Source: Kushneria phyllosphaerae (GTDB taxonomy: Bacteria; Pseudomonadota; Gammaproteobacteria; Pseudomonadales; Halomonadaceae). From it: a stretch of 64,000 nucleotides of DNA. Below, one piece after another: positions 19,673 to 28,590 of this stretch. Location of the stretch: contig NZ_ONZI01000003.1 of assembly GCF_900312995.1 (NCBI RefSeq), positions 496,001 to 560,000 of the forward strand. Direction: 5' to 3'. Under the pieces are notes generated by a model that saw only the letters and a program-made list of their open reading frames with translations, was not told the DNA's origin and did no database searches. Every line of letters begins with the position of its first letter. The stretch's first letter is position 1. Both the position numbers and the translations under genes were made by a program.

Positions 19673-20052
19673 ATAAAACAATGGAAGACATTAATCGTTA
19701 CGCTGCAAACTAAGTGGCACGTGTTTTGCCAATAAAACTTTGTATGATGTAACGCTTTGATGTTTTTTGTTTTTACCAAAAAGAGCGCCCCTAAAGGGCG
19801 CTCTTTTTTTGATTACACAAAAGAAGATGTCATATAAAAGTAATGGTTTTATCCCAAGATACCGGCCTGAGAGCGGCGTTCTAGTCCAATAGTAAAAAGA
19901 ACGGAAACGCTGTTTTTTTCTTGTTGCGTTAGTGAAAACGCCGTTATAAGGTAGCCCGGCGAGCAACAAACAATAAAAGCTCGAACGCCACCGGCGTCGG
20001 GCATCTGCCACGGCAGACAATCGAACAGTTAGCCAGTTAAGGAAAAACCAAG
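19673..20052. other. proQ-like to porin intergenic region
   Basis: No gene is visible in these 380 bases. They hold the terminator at 19778-19810 and then an AT-rich leader of about 240 bases before the porin, with an AAGGAA ribosome-binding site nine bases before its ATG. A long leader is common for outer-membrane protein mRNAs, which are often sRNA targets, but I cannot point to a specific site. Confidence 0.5.
19778..19810 (+). terminator. Rho-independent terminator after proQ-like gene
   Basis: Stem AAAGAGCGCCC with loop CTAA and partner GGGCGCTCTTT runs into a T-run. It is A-rich on the 5' side, so it may work in both directions. It insulates the porin from upstream transcription. Confidence 0.9.
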
Positions 20053-21210
20053 ATGAAAAAGACGCTCTTAGCGACTGCGATTGCCGGTGCGCTCGGCACG
20101 ATGGCGGCTGGTGCCCAGGCGGCCACGGTTTACAATCAGGACGGTTCCAAACTGGACGTTTACGGTAACGTTCAGCTGGGCTGGCGTAATGTTAAAGGTG
20201 TTCAGGATGATGGCACCGTTCATGGCGATGATGACCTTTTCGACAACGGTTCTACTGTCGGGTTCCGTGGCGAACACATTATTAATCCGGACCTGACCGG
20301 CTACTTCCGCGCCGAATTTGAATTTAATGCCGATCAACAAAAAGGTTATTACGCTGCTGGCGGCTCCAACTCTAATGGTTCCGGCCTGTCCAAGGGTGAC
20401 CAGGCTTATCTTGGTCTGACTGGCGACTTCGGTGATGTTCGCATCGGTTCCTGGGATGATCTGTTGAATGACTGGATTCAGGATCCTGTCTCCAACAACG
20501 AATACTTCAGTAACACCACCAGTGGTAGTGATATTGGCGGCTCCACTTACCGCGAAGCCAACAAGATTACTTACACTTCACCGATTACTGGTGGTCTGCA
20601 GTTCGCAGTCGGTACTCGTTACTACGGCGATGCTGAAGATACTCAAGAGTTTCAAAACAACGTCAGGGATCGTGCAGGTCTGACCGGGCAGTTCCAGACC
20701 AAGGACGGTGGTAATGCCGCCCTGTTCGGTGGTCTGCGCTACATGGTCGGTGATTGGACCTTGGCTGCAGTCTATGACGATCTGAGAAATTTTGAGTATG
20801 TCGAAGCTAACGGTGATGACCATGACTACGGTCAGCAGTTTGGTTTGAATGCGACCTGGCAGATGAGTGATGACCTGCGCGTAGCTGCCAAATGGGAACA
20901 GGTACACGGCGAGTGGGAAGATGATGCCAACGCGAATCGCTATGGTATTGGTGCCCGCTACAGCTATGGCTCAGGCGATCTTTACGGTTCCTATCAGTAC
21001 GTTGATGCCGAGCGTAATGCTGTTGCCCTTATCGATCCGGACTCCTTCGCCGGTGTCGATCAGGGTAGCGACAAGAGCTACAATGAGTTCATTCTTGGCG
21101 CGACCTATAACCTGAGCAGCCAGATGTATGTATGGCTCGAAGGCGCCAAGTATGACCGTGAAGAGAATGTTGGTGATGGTTTCGGTACCGGTATCGCCTA
21201 CAGCTTCTAA
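20053..21210 (+). CDS. Outer-membrane porin (general trimeric type)
   Basis: Outer-membrane diffusion channel of 385 residues. It has a Sec signal peptide (MKKTLLATAIAGALGTMAAGAQA, cleavage after AQA near residue 23) and mature sequence starting ATVYNQDGSKLDVYGNVQLGW, typical of Gram-negative porins. Alternating beta strands continue to the C-terminal aromatic residue (IAYSF), the BAM recognition signal. The mature part is very rich in aspartate, as in halophile porins. Its codon use is biased to a few codons, suggesting high expression. It stands alone, between terminators. A second, diverged porin is at 51.7 kb. Confidence 0.93.
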   Translation: MKKTLLATAIAGALGTMAAGAQAATVYNQDGSKLDVYGNVQLGWRNVKGVQDDGTVHGDDDLFDNGSTVGFRGEHIINPDLTGYFRAEFEFNADQQKGYYAAGGSNSNGSGLSKGDQAYLGLTGDFGDVRIGSWDDLLNDWIQDPVSNNEYFSNTTSGSDIGGSTYREANKITYTSPITGGLQFAVGTRYYGDAEDTQEFQNNVRDRAGLTGQFQTKDGGNAALFGGLRYMVGDWTLAAVYDDLRNFEYVEANGDDHDYGQQFGLNATWQMSDDLRVAAKWEQVHGEWEDDANANRYGIGARYSYGSGDLYGSYQYVDAERNAVALIDPDSFAGVDQGSDKSYNEFILGATYNLSSQMYVWLEGAKYDREENVGDGFGTGIAYSF

Positions 21211-21531
21211 GCACCTGTCCTGATCGTCCTCGTGACGCTTGCGACATATAATGAGCCGGCCTCCTTTGGGAGGCCGGCTTTTTTGATGCCGATTATCAGG
21301 CGCTGTACGCTCCATTTAAATGAGCGAGAGTAAGGAGGCGTGCCTTTTTCTGCGATGCCTTCACAAGGCATGACGCGTACAATGCCGCGGTTGCTGACCG
21401 GTTTGTTCGACAGGAACGGGGTTTTCAACAGCGCCGGGTCAGCGGTACTGCACTATGCTTTGGGCACTTCATTACCGATATTGACGGTGATTCCGCCATC
21501 ATGAGCACTGCTTTCATGACGAAGGCCCTTG
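21211..21531. other. Porin to efflux-operon intergenic region
   Basis: After the porin terminator, about 245 bases hold no gene I can support. They presumably contain the promoter of the DUF1656-HlyD-FUSC operon. No regulator gene is adjacent. Confidence 0.45.
21255..21284 (+). terminator. Rho-independent terminator of the porin
   Basis: The stem GCCGGCCTCC pairs with GGAGGCCGGC around a short loop and is followed by a run of six T. It lies 44 bases after the porin stop. Confidence 0.92.
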
Positions 21532-21765
21532 ATGGAACAGAAACAGGAGAAGGGCGTGTTACTGCGTGAACTTTCCATTGGCGGTGTCTTCATCAGTCCG
21601 ATGCTGCTGTTTGCGCTGGTGTCTCTGGTGATTTCGGCGTTGCTGCGAACCATGATGCACAAGGCAGGTCTGACACGCTGGGTGTGGCAGGAGGCGTGGT
21701 TTGACGTCAGTCTGTTCGTGATTGTGCTGGCCGTGGTGACCTACCTTTCAAGTCATGTGTTGTAG
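21532..21765 (+). CDS. DUF1656 small membrane protein (AaeX-like)
   Basis: A 77-residue protein with two hydrophobic segments (about 19-39 and 55-75) and the family-typical REL-IGGVFISPML region. DUF1656 proteins such as AaeX are encoded with HlyD-family and FUSC-family efflux proteins, exactly as here, and are thought to be accessory inner-membrane components. The ATG at 21532 is preceded in frame by a TTG at 21529; ATG is preferred. The next gene starts 13 bases after its stop. Confidence 0.85.
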   Translation: MEQKQEKGVLLRELSIGGVFISPMLLFALVSLVISALLRTMMHKAGLTRWVWQEAWFDVSLFVIVLAVVTYLSSHVL

Positions 21766-21778
21766 AAGCGAAACCTGA

Positions 21779-22756
21779 ATGCGCACGATTATTAGAGTTT
21801 TCATTACGCTGGTGCTGGCCGCCATTGCCATCGCGCTGGGTATCTGGCTATGGCAGTACTATATGTATACGCCCTGGACGCGCGACGCCCGTGTTCGCGC
21901 CGATATCGTCACCATCGCCCCCGATGTCTCGGGCTGGGTGATGGATCTCGATGCCCATGATAATCAACAGGTGAAGGCCGGCGACGTACTCTTTACCGTC
22001 AATCACGAGCGCTATGAGGCGGCCGTTCGTCAGGCCGAGGCGACGCTTGCCAATCGAGAGTACTCGTACCAGCTCAGCGAGCATGAGTATGAGCGCCGCC
22101 GCAATCTGGGCAGCAACGCCATCAGTACCGAAGATCGCGAAACCGCGCGGCTCAATGCACAAATCGCGAAAGCACAGCGTGACCTGGCAAAGGCGCAGCT
22201 CGACAGTGCCCGCATTGACCTTGAGCGTAGCGTGGTGACCTCACCGGTGGACGGCTCTGTCATTAATTTGCATCTGCGTCAGGGCAATTATGTCAGCCAG
22301 GGCAATGCGCAGATGTCGATCGTGCGCAATGGATCCTTCTACATCACGGCTTATTTCGAGGAGACCAAGATCCCCTCGATCGATATCGGTGATGGTGCCA
22401 GTGTCTGGCTGATGGGCGGTGATCAGGAAATGCATGGCCACGTGGTGAGTATTGGCCGCGGGATCGCCAATACCAACACCACGCCCGATGGGCAGCTTCT
22501 GCCGCAGGTGCAGCAGACCTTTACCTGGGTGCGCCTGTCCCAGCGAATTCCCGTGGATATTGCCATCGATCATATTCCCGATGGCGTTTATCTGAGTTCT
22601 GGCATGACCGCCAGTGTGCGCATTGATGACCCGCGTCAGAAGGATGACGGTGTTGATGGTGTACGCCCGCACGGTATGGGCAACGCCGGCGAGCAGGCCC
22701 GTGATCCTGATATCCCGCCGGCGGTGACCAGTGACGCCGAGCAGCGGGATCCCTGA
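21779..22756 (+). CDS. HlyD/EmrA-family efflux periplasmic adaptor
   Basis: Periplasmic membrane-fusion protein of 325 residues, AaeA/EmrA-like. An N-terminal membrane anchor (about 5-27) is followed by a biotinyl-lipoyl-like half (DIVTIAPDVSGWVMDLDAHDNQQVKAGDVLF), an alpha-helical hairpin rich in A, R, Q and E, and the second lipoyl half (VVTSPVDGSVINLHLRQGNYV). The C-terminal 40 residues are low-complexity. It links the FUSC inner-membrane pump encoded two bases downstream with the outer membrane, so the two genes are almost certainly co-translated. The substrate is unknown; E. coli AaeAB exports aromatic carboxylic acids. Confidence 0.92.
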   Translation: MRTIIRVFITLVLAAIAIALGIWLWQYYMYTPWTRDARVRADIVTIAPDVSGWVMDLDAHDNQQVKAGDVLFTVNHERYEAAVRQAEATLANREYSYQLSEHEYERRRNLGSNAISTEDRETARLNAQIAKAQRDLAKAQLDSARIDLERSVVTSPVDGSVINLHLRQGNYVSQGNAQMSIVRNGSFYITAYFEETKIPSIDIGDGASVWLMGGDQEMHGHVVSIGRGIANTNTTPDGQLLPQVQQTFTWVRLSQRIPVDIAIDHIPDGVYLSSGMTASVRIDDPRQKDDGVDGVRPHGMGNAGEQARDPDIPPAVTSDAEQRDP

Positions 22757-22758
22757 TC

Positions 22759-24855
22759 ATGGCTCTTGGCCCCTGGGCGCGCGTTTACCTGACGCCGGAC
22801 ATCAATACCCTCAAGTTTGCGACCAAGGGTCTGGTGGCCATGACCCTGTCGCTTTATCTCGCCATGGAAATGCAGCTGGACCGGCCCTATTGGGCGCTGA
22901 TCTCTGCAGTCTTCCTGCAGATTCGCCCCCAGAGTGGACTGGTCATCGAGAAGGGCTTTTGCCAGATCGGCGGTACCGTGATCGGTGGGGGTATCGGGAT
23001 TTTGATCATGGCGCTGAGCATGCAGATGCCGGCCATGGCACTGATGCTTTTGATGATCTGGATCTTTATCTGTGCCACCTCCTCGGCACTGACCCGTAAC
23101 TTCAACCTGACCTATGGCTTTGCGATGGGGGCGGCCACGGCCATCCTTGTCGTGGTGCTGACCATTGTGAACAACAATTCAAGTCAGGGCGTTTTTGATA
23201 TTGCCGTCGCGCGCGTCAGCGAGATCGTGCTGGGGGCGACCTGTGCCACGCTGGTCAGCATGCTGCTGTGGCCCAATCGGGTCCGAAACATCATTTATAG
23301 CCATGCCAATACGGTGATTGACCAGACGTTCAAGGCGCTCGTCATGCATCTTGACGCCAGTGTCTCGATGGGTGATGCCCGTGCGCAGATCATGTCTGCG
23401 CTGGAGCAGGCATTGACGCTCAACAATGACAGCAGTGCCGTAGTCTATGAAGGGCCGCACGGCCCGGGGCGTGCCCGGGCGGCCTACCTTCTGTCGCAGC
23501 GGGCACTGTCCATGATGGCTGAAATGCAGACCTACGCACGCCTGGTGCGCGAGCACCCGACGCTTTCCAGCGAGGCGTTCGAAGAAGCCCTCAAGGACAT
23601 TCGTGACACCATGGAGCGGGTCCGTTCGCGTCAGACCTATAGCGAGCGCAAGCGCGAAATCAATGGTCTTCGGCAGCGTATCCAGAAGGCCGAGCTGCAC
23701 CGTCATGGCACACCGCTGGCAAGACGCATGGCGCAGGGCCTGATGATGCTGCTGGGCTATGCCAGCGTCATGGTCGAGGCGCATCACGCCATCAATGATG
23801 CCGAAAATACGCGACTCAAAGCGCCACGACTGTCACGTCATCGTGACTATATGCCGGCGCTGACCATCGGCATTCGATCCAGCCTTTTGTTTGCCATCGG
23901 CTCAATCATTTATGTCGCGACCCAGTGGGGCTCCGGGGTGCTGATGATGGTCATGCCCGTGATTTTTGGCACCATGTTTGCCTCCTTTCCCTCGCCAACG
24001 GTCATGCTGGGCAAGGTCATGAAGGGAGGGGCTGTCGGGGCCGTGGCCGCTCTGGTATTTGGCAATGTTCTGCTGGCACAGGCACCCCATGAATATCTCA
24101 TGCTGATCATGGTCTTCGGCGCGCCGCTATTTCTGGGTTTGATGGCGCTCAACAATCGCGCGGTGCTGGCCAATGGCCTTGGCTTTTGCATCATTTATAC
24201 CATCCTGACCATGCCCAGTAATAACATGACCTTTAATATCAGCAGTTTCATGGACCGCACGCTGGCCATCGCTCTGGGGCTGACCATCCTCTATACCGTT
24301 TTCCGGGTCATCCCTTCTCCCAATGCACTGGTGCTGCGCCGGCGTGTCATCCGTGCCATTACCGATGACATGAACCAGCTCTGGGCGCGTTCCTGCAGGC
24401 ATTCGCGAGAACGGGCAGCCGACTGGTTCAACGGGCGCATGGTGGAGCGGGTCCAGCGTTTGGCCAACTTTGACAGCCAGTTGCCGGAAGACCAGCGCTA
24501 TTTGCTGGATCTGGGCATGACCGGCCTGAATCTGGGACACCTGATTCTGGCCAACTACCGCCGAGTGGTCAGTCTGGATGATACGTCATCGACCCGTGAA
24601 GCCCTGAAACAGTGGCAGATGGCGCTTGCCCATGCCTATCAGGCCTGTGCCTGGGGAGATTTCGACGAGCGCTTCACCGACGCCAGTCAGGCGCTGCTGA
24701 GCCAGCTACGCGCCTCCGGTGAGATGGAAGAAGAACAGATCGAACTGGTCGAGGGCATGATCAAGCGTCTGGACATCACGCTGCATCGCTTTGCAAAAAT
24801 GAGCAGCAGTCGGGATCAACGCGACATCGACAACGTATTGCAGCAGCCGGCGTAA
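22759..24855 (+). CDS. FUSC-family inner-membrane efflux protein (AaeB-like)
   Basis: A 698-residue fusaric-acid-resistance/AaeB-type transporter. It has two hydrophobic blocks of several helices (about 20-170 and 365-520), each followed by a soluble helical domain, the duplicated layout of this family. The N-terminal motif PYWALISAVFLQIRPQSG is typical. It is predicted to export weak organic acids by proton motive force together with the HlyD and DUF1656 proteins upstream. No LysR regulator, which usually accompanies aaeXAB, is adjacent. A hairpin terminator follows at 24883. Confidence 0.92.
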   Translation: MALGPWARVYLTPDINTLKFATKGLVAMTLSLYLAMEMQLDRPYWALISAVFLQIRPQSGLVIEKGFCQIGGTVIGGGIGILIMALSMQMPAMALMLLMIWIFICATSSALTRNFNLTYGFAMGAATAILVVVLTIVNNNSSQGVFDIAVARVSEIVLGATCATLVSMLLWPNRVRNIIYSHANTVIDQTFKALVMHLDASVSMGDARAQIMSALEQALTLNNDSSAVVYEGPHGPGRARAAYLLSQRALSMMAEMQTYARLVREHPTLSSEAFEEALKDIRDTMERVRSRQTYSERKREINGLRQRIQKAELHRHGTPLARRMAQGLMMLLGYASVMVEAHHAINDAENTRLKAPRLSRHRDYMPALTIGIRSSLLFAIGSIIYVATQWGSGVLMMVMPVIFGTMFASFPSPTVMLGKVMKGGAVGAVAALVFGNVLLAQAPHEYLMLIMVFGAPLFLGLMALNNRAVLANGLGFCIIYTILTMPSNNMTFNISSFMDRTLAIALGLTILYTVFRVIPSPNALVLRRRVIRAITDDMNQLWARSCRHSRERAADWFNGRMVERVQRLANFDSQLPEDQRYLLDLGMTGLNLGHLILANYRRVVSLDDTSSTREALKQWQMALAHAYQACAWGDFDERFTDASQALLSQLRASGEMEEEQIELVEGMIKRLDITLHRFAKMSSSRDQRDIDNVLQQPA

Positions 24856-24882
24856 GGGTTGCCGTGAGCCATGACGGTCTCG

Positions 24883-24911
24883 GGCGGCGCACTATCGTGC
24901 ACCGCCTTTTT
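24883..24911 (+). terminator. Probable terminator of the FUSC operon
   Basis: GGCGGCGCAC, loop TATC, then GTGCACCGCC forms a 10-bp stem with one mismatch and is followed by TTTTT. It lies 28 bases after the stop. Confidence 0.8.
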
Positions 24912-25028
24912 AATACGTGACCTTTAATCCGTCAGCACTTCGAGGATATCTCGGAAATTACCGTATGGTGCTGGAACGCCGGGCAGGCTCCGCGGTAAAA
25001 GGCGTAGTTTCTAGGCCGCGCTGAATGC

Positions 25029-25058
25029 AAAAAGGGGCCGATTGTGATCGGCCCCTTT
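25029..25058 (-). terminator. Terminator of the acidic-protein gene
   Basis: Stem AAAGGGGCCGAT and ATCGGCCCCTTT with loop TGTG. Read on the minus strand it is followed by a T-run, so it ends the minus-strand gene at 25115. Confidence 0.82.
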
Positions 25059-25114
25059 GATGCTTTTGACGTGCCAAAAATAGGGGGTGTTACCTGATCC
25101 GAACCGGTCAGGGT

Positions 25115-25504
25115 TTACAGGTCATCCGGGTCACGGCTTTCCAGATCCGGGCGAGTGCGCTGTGGGTCGACGTGATCACCGCCTTCGGGCTCTTCAAAAT
25201 CAAGCGCCTTGATGTTGGCCTCAATCCCTTCTTCGTCGGCTTCGGTCACCTCCAGCTCGTTCTCAAGCTCGGCTTCCTTTTCATCGAGAAGGCGTTCGTC
25301 TTCATCCAGTGCACCGGTCTCTGTCAGATCGGCGTACTCGTCATTTTCATCGGGCAATACGGAGGCATTTTCCGTGGAGCCCGTGCCGTCATTGATATCT
25401 TCCAGATCCCGCGTCCATGCATCCGTTTCCGAGGTGGCGGCGGTCACCTCGCCGCTGTCACGTGCAGGGCGCTCATCAGTGGGGCCCTTCTTTTGCTCGT
25501 CCAT
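25115..25504 (-). CDS. Very acidic small protein, unknown function
   Basis: A 129-residue protein with 46 Asp or Glu residues (about 36 percent) against 11 Lys or Arg. It has no cysteine and no hydrophobic segment, so it is probably soluble and largely disordered. A helical, E-rich stretch lies near 68-95. It has a GGAGAG ribosome-binding site five bases before ATG 25504 and a proper terminator, so it is likely expressed. I do not recognise a family. Acidic composition alone is expected in halophiles, but this is extreme even beside its neighbours. Confidence 0.72.
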   Translation of the reverse strand: MDEQKKGPTDERPARDSGEVTAATSETDAWTRDLEDINDGTGSTENASVLPDENDEYADLTETGALDEDERLLDEKEAELENELEVTEADEEGIEANIKALDFEEPEGGDHVDPQRTRPDLESRDPDDL

Positions 25505-25884
25505 GAGTACTCTCCATCATTGTCAGGGGATGATTAACATCCATTGCCCTGAGTCTAGAACATTGCAGACCATTACCCCTCGTTGATGTGGTGGCTCGTG
25601 TCCTTTACTTCAACGCCTTCTTCCAGATGAGCCCGGTGCCCGGGCCAATCAATTTCATCGATGCCTGGCCAGACGAGGCCTTCAAGTATCTGATGCAGGG
25701 CAAAAGCCACCGCGATAGCGGCCAGTGGCCATACGCTGCGAAGGCGATTCTGAGCGATGCAGATGGATGATGGTCGTTGAAGCAAAAGCAGACGCAAGGG
25801 TGTCCTTTAACGGGCTCGGAAGATGATGATTTAGCTCCGGCCGTTTAGAATAGTCATTCTTATCGGGCACTTGAGGAAAAAACC
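25505..25884. other. Intergenic region with a possible gene fragment
   Basis: 380 bases between divergent genes. A minus-strand open frame (25573-25797, 74 codons) has a hydrophobic stretch (PLAAIAVAFALHQILEGLVW) that looks more protein-like than random, but it has no clear ribosome-binding site or recognisable family, so it may be a remnant. Upstream of the next gene, AGGAAAAAA just before ATG 25885 looks like a ribosome-binding site. Confidence 0.35.
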
Positions 25885-26250
25885 ATGGACGACCTTTCTA
25901 CTACAGGCGTGGTTGTTGCAGGCGTCGTTGTGCTTGAAGGAGAGCATATCGTGGCGGCTGGCTGCGATGAGCAGACTGCGATGGCTAGCGTCCCGCAGGC
26001 TTGGCAGGCCAGTCCTCTACTGCAATGTGTACCGGCCTCCATGAAGCTGGTGCGACAAGTACAAAAACGCGGTAGCGTGCCCTATGTGGTCGTTGAGGGC
26101 ATGCTTTGTACCATTGACGATGTTGATGCCCTTCTGGAGCCCGATGACGCCACTGAAGCACCCGGCCATCCTGAGGTGGAACAGCTTCTTTCGCGCACGG
26201 GTGCACTGGTGGCAGACAATGATGAGGAGGAGGTCGAAAGCACTGGCTGA
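25885..26250 (+). CDS. Hypothetical protein, 121 residues
   Basis: Small protein I do not recognise. The N-terminal half is rich in valine and alanine with alternating hydrophobics, suggesting a beta-rich fold; the C-terminal third is acidic (DNDEEEVESTG). It has no signal peptide. A good ribosome-binding site (TTGAGGAAAAAACC before ATG) supports that it is a real gene. The ChaC-like gene starts 59 bases downstream, so the two may be co-transcribed. No function is assigned. Confidence 0.6.
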   Translation: MDDLSTTGVVVAGVVVLEGEHIVAAGCDEQTAMASVPQAWQASPLLQCVPASMKLVRQVQKRGSVPYVVVEGMLCTIDDVDALLEPDDATEAPGHPEVEQLLSRTGALVADNDEEEVESTG

Positions 26251-26309
26251 CCATGAGGCCTGCGTAGCTTTAACCCTTGACTGCCCACTTTCAATGTCGT
26301 GATGTATCC

Positions 26310-26891
26310 ATGTCTGAGACACCAATGCCTGCGACCTCCTGCATCCGCACAGATGAGTCCGATGCGCCGCTGTGGCTGTTTGGCTACGGCTCGCTAATCT
26401 ACAAGACCGGTTTTGCCTTCAAGGCGCGTCGACCTGCCAGCATCAGGGGATGGGCGCGTCGTTTCTGGCAGGGCTCACATGACCATCGCGGTACGCTTGA
26501 ATGGCCGGGCCGGGTGGCCACCCTTGTGCCGCGGGAAGATGCCGTTTGTCATGGCATGGCCTACCTGATTACGCCTGATGTGCTCGAAGGACTCGATGTC
26601 CGGGAAAAAAACGGTTATATGCGTGTTGTGACCGATCTTTATTTTGATGATGGCAAGCGCAGTGAAGCACTGGTTTACATGGCCACCGAAGGCAACGAAG
26701 CCTGGCTCGGGGAAGCCTCTGCACTGGAAATTGCCCAACAGATTTCGACGGCGGTCGGCCCCAGCGGTCCCAATCGCGACTATCTGCTGATGCTGGCGGA
26801 TTCGATACGCGATATGGGCCATGACGATGCACATGTAGAGGCTATCGAACAGGCGCTACTGGCACTGGAGGCGGGTGTAGATCGATCATGA
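26310..26891 (+). CDS. Gamma-glutamylcyclotransferase (ChaC-like)
   Basis: Predicted to cleave glutathione to 5-oxoproline and Cys-Gly, or to act on related gamma-glutamyl compounds, in the cytosol. The N-terminal substrate-binding signature FGYGSLIYKTGF and the barrel-like core ending in YLLMLADSIRDMG match the ChaC/GGCT family. From ATG 26310 it has 193 residues; a TTG at 26277 would add eleven unconserved residues. With gshA in the same window it links to glutathione turnover. A bidirectional hairpin follows. Confidence 0.87.
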   Translation: MSETPMPATSCIRTDESDAPLWLFGYGSLIYKTGFAFKARRPASIRGWARRFWQGSHDHRGTLEWPGRVATLVPREDAVCHGMAYLITPDVLEGLDVREKNGYMRVVTDLYFDDGKRSEALVYMATEGNEAWLGEASALEIAQQISTAVGPSGPNRDYLLMLADSIRDMGHDDAHVEAIEQALLALEAGVDRS

Positions 26892-26913
26892 TCCGTGACG
26901 ATATGCCCGCCTG

Positions 26914-26942
26914 CAAAAATGACCGCATCAGCGGTCCTTTTT
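26914..26942. terminator. Bidirectional terminator between ChaC-like and MCP genes
   Basis: GACCGC, loop ATCA, GCGGTC followed by CTTTTT on the plus strand and by ATTTTTGC on the minus strand. It sits between the convergent ChaC-like and chemoreceptor genes. Confidence 0.82.
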
Positions 26943-27000
26943 ACTGCAGGCTGTATCTTTCATGGCAACAGGCGTTCAGGCGTTTCCGAGGCTCCTCCCG

Positions 27001-28407
27001 CTAGAAGGTTTCCCACTCATCCCCATCACTGGTAACACGTGTACTGTGCGCTGGCGCCGTGGGGGCAGGGGCCTTTGTCGACGACGGTGCAGACTGTCTG
27101 GCGACAGGCGCGGCAGGTTTGTCAGTGTCGGTCGCCTCCAGGGCTCCGGTCACCTGCCTGATGGGGTGTGCAGACTCTGCTGTATGAACGTTGGAGGGCT
27201 TGGTTGCGGGCTGCTGGACAGGCTCTTCGGGAAGTACAAAGAGATCAACCGAATCACGCAGTGCGTGCGCCTGACGTTCCAGCTCGCTGGCCGCCTGAGC
27301 TGCGTTTTGCACCAGTTCGGCGTTTTGCTGCGTCACCTGATCGATCTGTGAGATGGCCTGGTTGACCTGAGTGATACCGCTGCTTTGTTCCTGTGATGCC
27401 GAAGCAATCTCACTGATGATGCCGGTAGCGCGCTGGACGGACTCGACAATGCCCTGCATGGTCGTGCTGGCCTGCTCCACCAGGGTCGAGCCACTGTTGA
27501 CCCGTTTGAGAGAATTATCGATCAGCTCGCGGATATCGCCGGCCGCGCTGGCCGAGCGACCCGCCAGTGCCCGTACTTCACCAGCCACGACGGCAAATCC
27601 CTTGCCCTGCTCGCCGGCACGCGCAGCCTCGACAGAGGCATTGAGCGCCAGAATGTTGGTCTGAAAGGCAATCGAGTCGATGAGGGCAATGATATCGCCC
27701 ATCTGCTGTGAACTCTGACTGATCCCTTCCATGGTCTGCTGTACTTCGACAATGACCTCGCCGCCGCGCTGCGCCTGATGTGACGCTTCCTGGGCCAATT
27801 GGCTGGCCTGGCGTGAGTTTTCGGCATTTTGTGACACGGTGGCCGTCAGCTCTTCCATGCTGGCCGCCGTCTGCTCGAGCGAGGCAGCCTGCTGCTCGGT
27901 ACGGGCGGACAAATCGGTGTTGTCGCGGGCAATCAGGCGCGCATTGTCATTAATTCGGTGGCTGCCCTGGCGCACGGTATTGACCGTATGAGAGAGGCTG
28001 CGCTGGGTGCTGGACAAGGCATTGAAGAGTCGACCGATTTCGTTGTCACCGCGCTGTTCGGCGGCCATTGAAAGATCGCCTTTCGACATGCGTTCAAAGT
28101 GGGTAACGAGTCGCTTGAGCGGATTGATGACGTTGACAGTTACCCCCCACATCACCACGGCACTGACGAGGATCGCCATCACAATGGCCAGCACCATGAT
28201 CGTTCGCAGCACCTGCGCCGTGGTTTCAAAATCGGCTCGTAACTGACCGTTGCGACTGCCTTCCTCGGCCATAAGCTGCAACAGGGTGGACTGGCTATAA
28301 TGAAGACCGTACAACCCGAGGGCGCTGACCCCCATGATCAATGCCACGAAAACGGCAATCACCAGTGTCCAGCTTGTTTTGACGGTCATGTCATCGATCA
28401 GCTTCAT
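27001..28407 (-). CDS. Methyl-accepting chemotaxis protein with CheR tether
   Basis: Chemoreceptor of 468 residues. TM1 is about residues 12-34 and TM2 about 68-90, so only about 33 residues face the periplasm, far fewer than the roughly 150 of Tsr or Tar. A HAMP domain (about 91-143) leads to the signalling helices with the conserved hairpin tip IALIDSIAFQTNILALNASVEAARAGEQGKGFAVVAGEVRALA split across residues near 240-285. After a Pro/Ala/Ser/Thr-rich linker the protein ends in EWETF, close to the NWETF pentapeptide that binds CheR in high-abundance enterobacterial receptors. It is a lone receptor gene; no che genes are nearby. Confidence 0.93.
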   Translation of the reverse strand: MKLIDDMTVKTSWTLVIAVFVALIMGVSALGLYGLHYSQSTLLQLMAEEGSRNGQLRADFETTAQVLRTIMVLAIVMAILVSAVVMWGVTVNVINPLKRLVTHFERMSKGDLSMAAEQRGDNEIGRLFNALSSTQRSLSHTVNTVRQGSHRINDNARLIARDNTDLSARTEQQAASLEQTAASMEELTATVSQNAENSRQASQLAQEASHQAQRGGEVIVEVQQTMEGISQSSQQMGDIIALIDSIAFQTNILALNASVEAARAGEQGKGFAVVAGEVRALAGRSASAAGDIRELIDNSLKRVNSGSTLVEQASTTMQGIVESVQRATGIISEIASASQEQSSGITQVNQAISQIDQVTQQNAELVQNAAQAASELERQAHALRDSVDLFVLPEEPVQQPATKPSNVHTAESAHPIRQVTGALEATDTDKPAAPVARQSAPSSTKAPAPTAPAHSTRVTSDGDEWETF

Positions 28408-28590
28408 GTTCGCTCTACACCCTTTTTTGCAGTCGGGAGGGGTTGCCTGATGATGCCGTCTTATCGGCCAGGTCTGATAAACCTTAAGCCAATGGAATTT
28501 ATGTTATGGGATAATGTGTGAGGTCACTTCAGGAAAATGCATTAAGGCCGTTATCAACGAAGCAGGCTCCAAAAAGATGATGGACCAACC

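Noticed and set aside
25588..25770. 60-codon plus-strand frame in the 25.5-25.9 kb gap
   Set aside because: No ribosome-binding site or family resemblance; the opposite strand looks slightly more protein-like, but neither is convincing.
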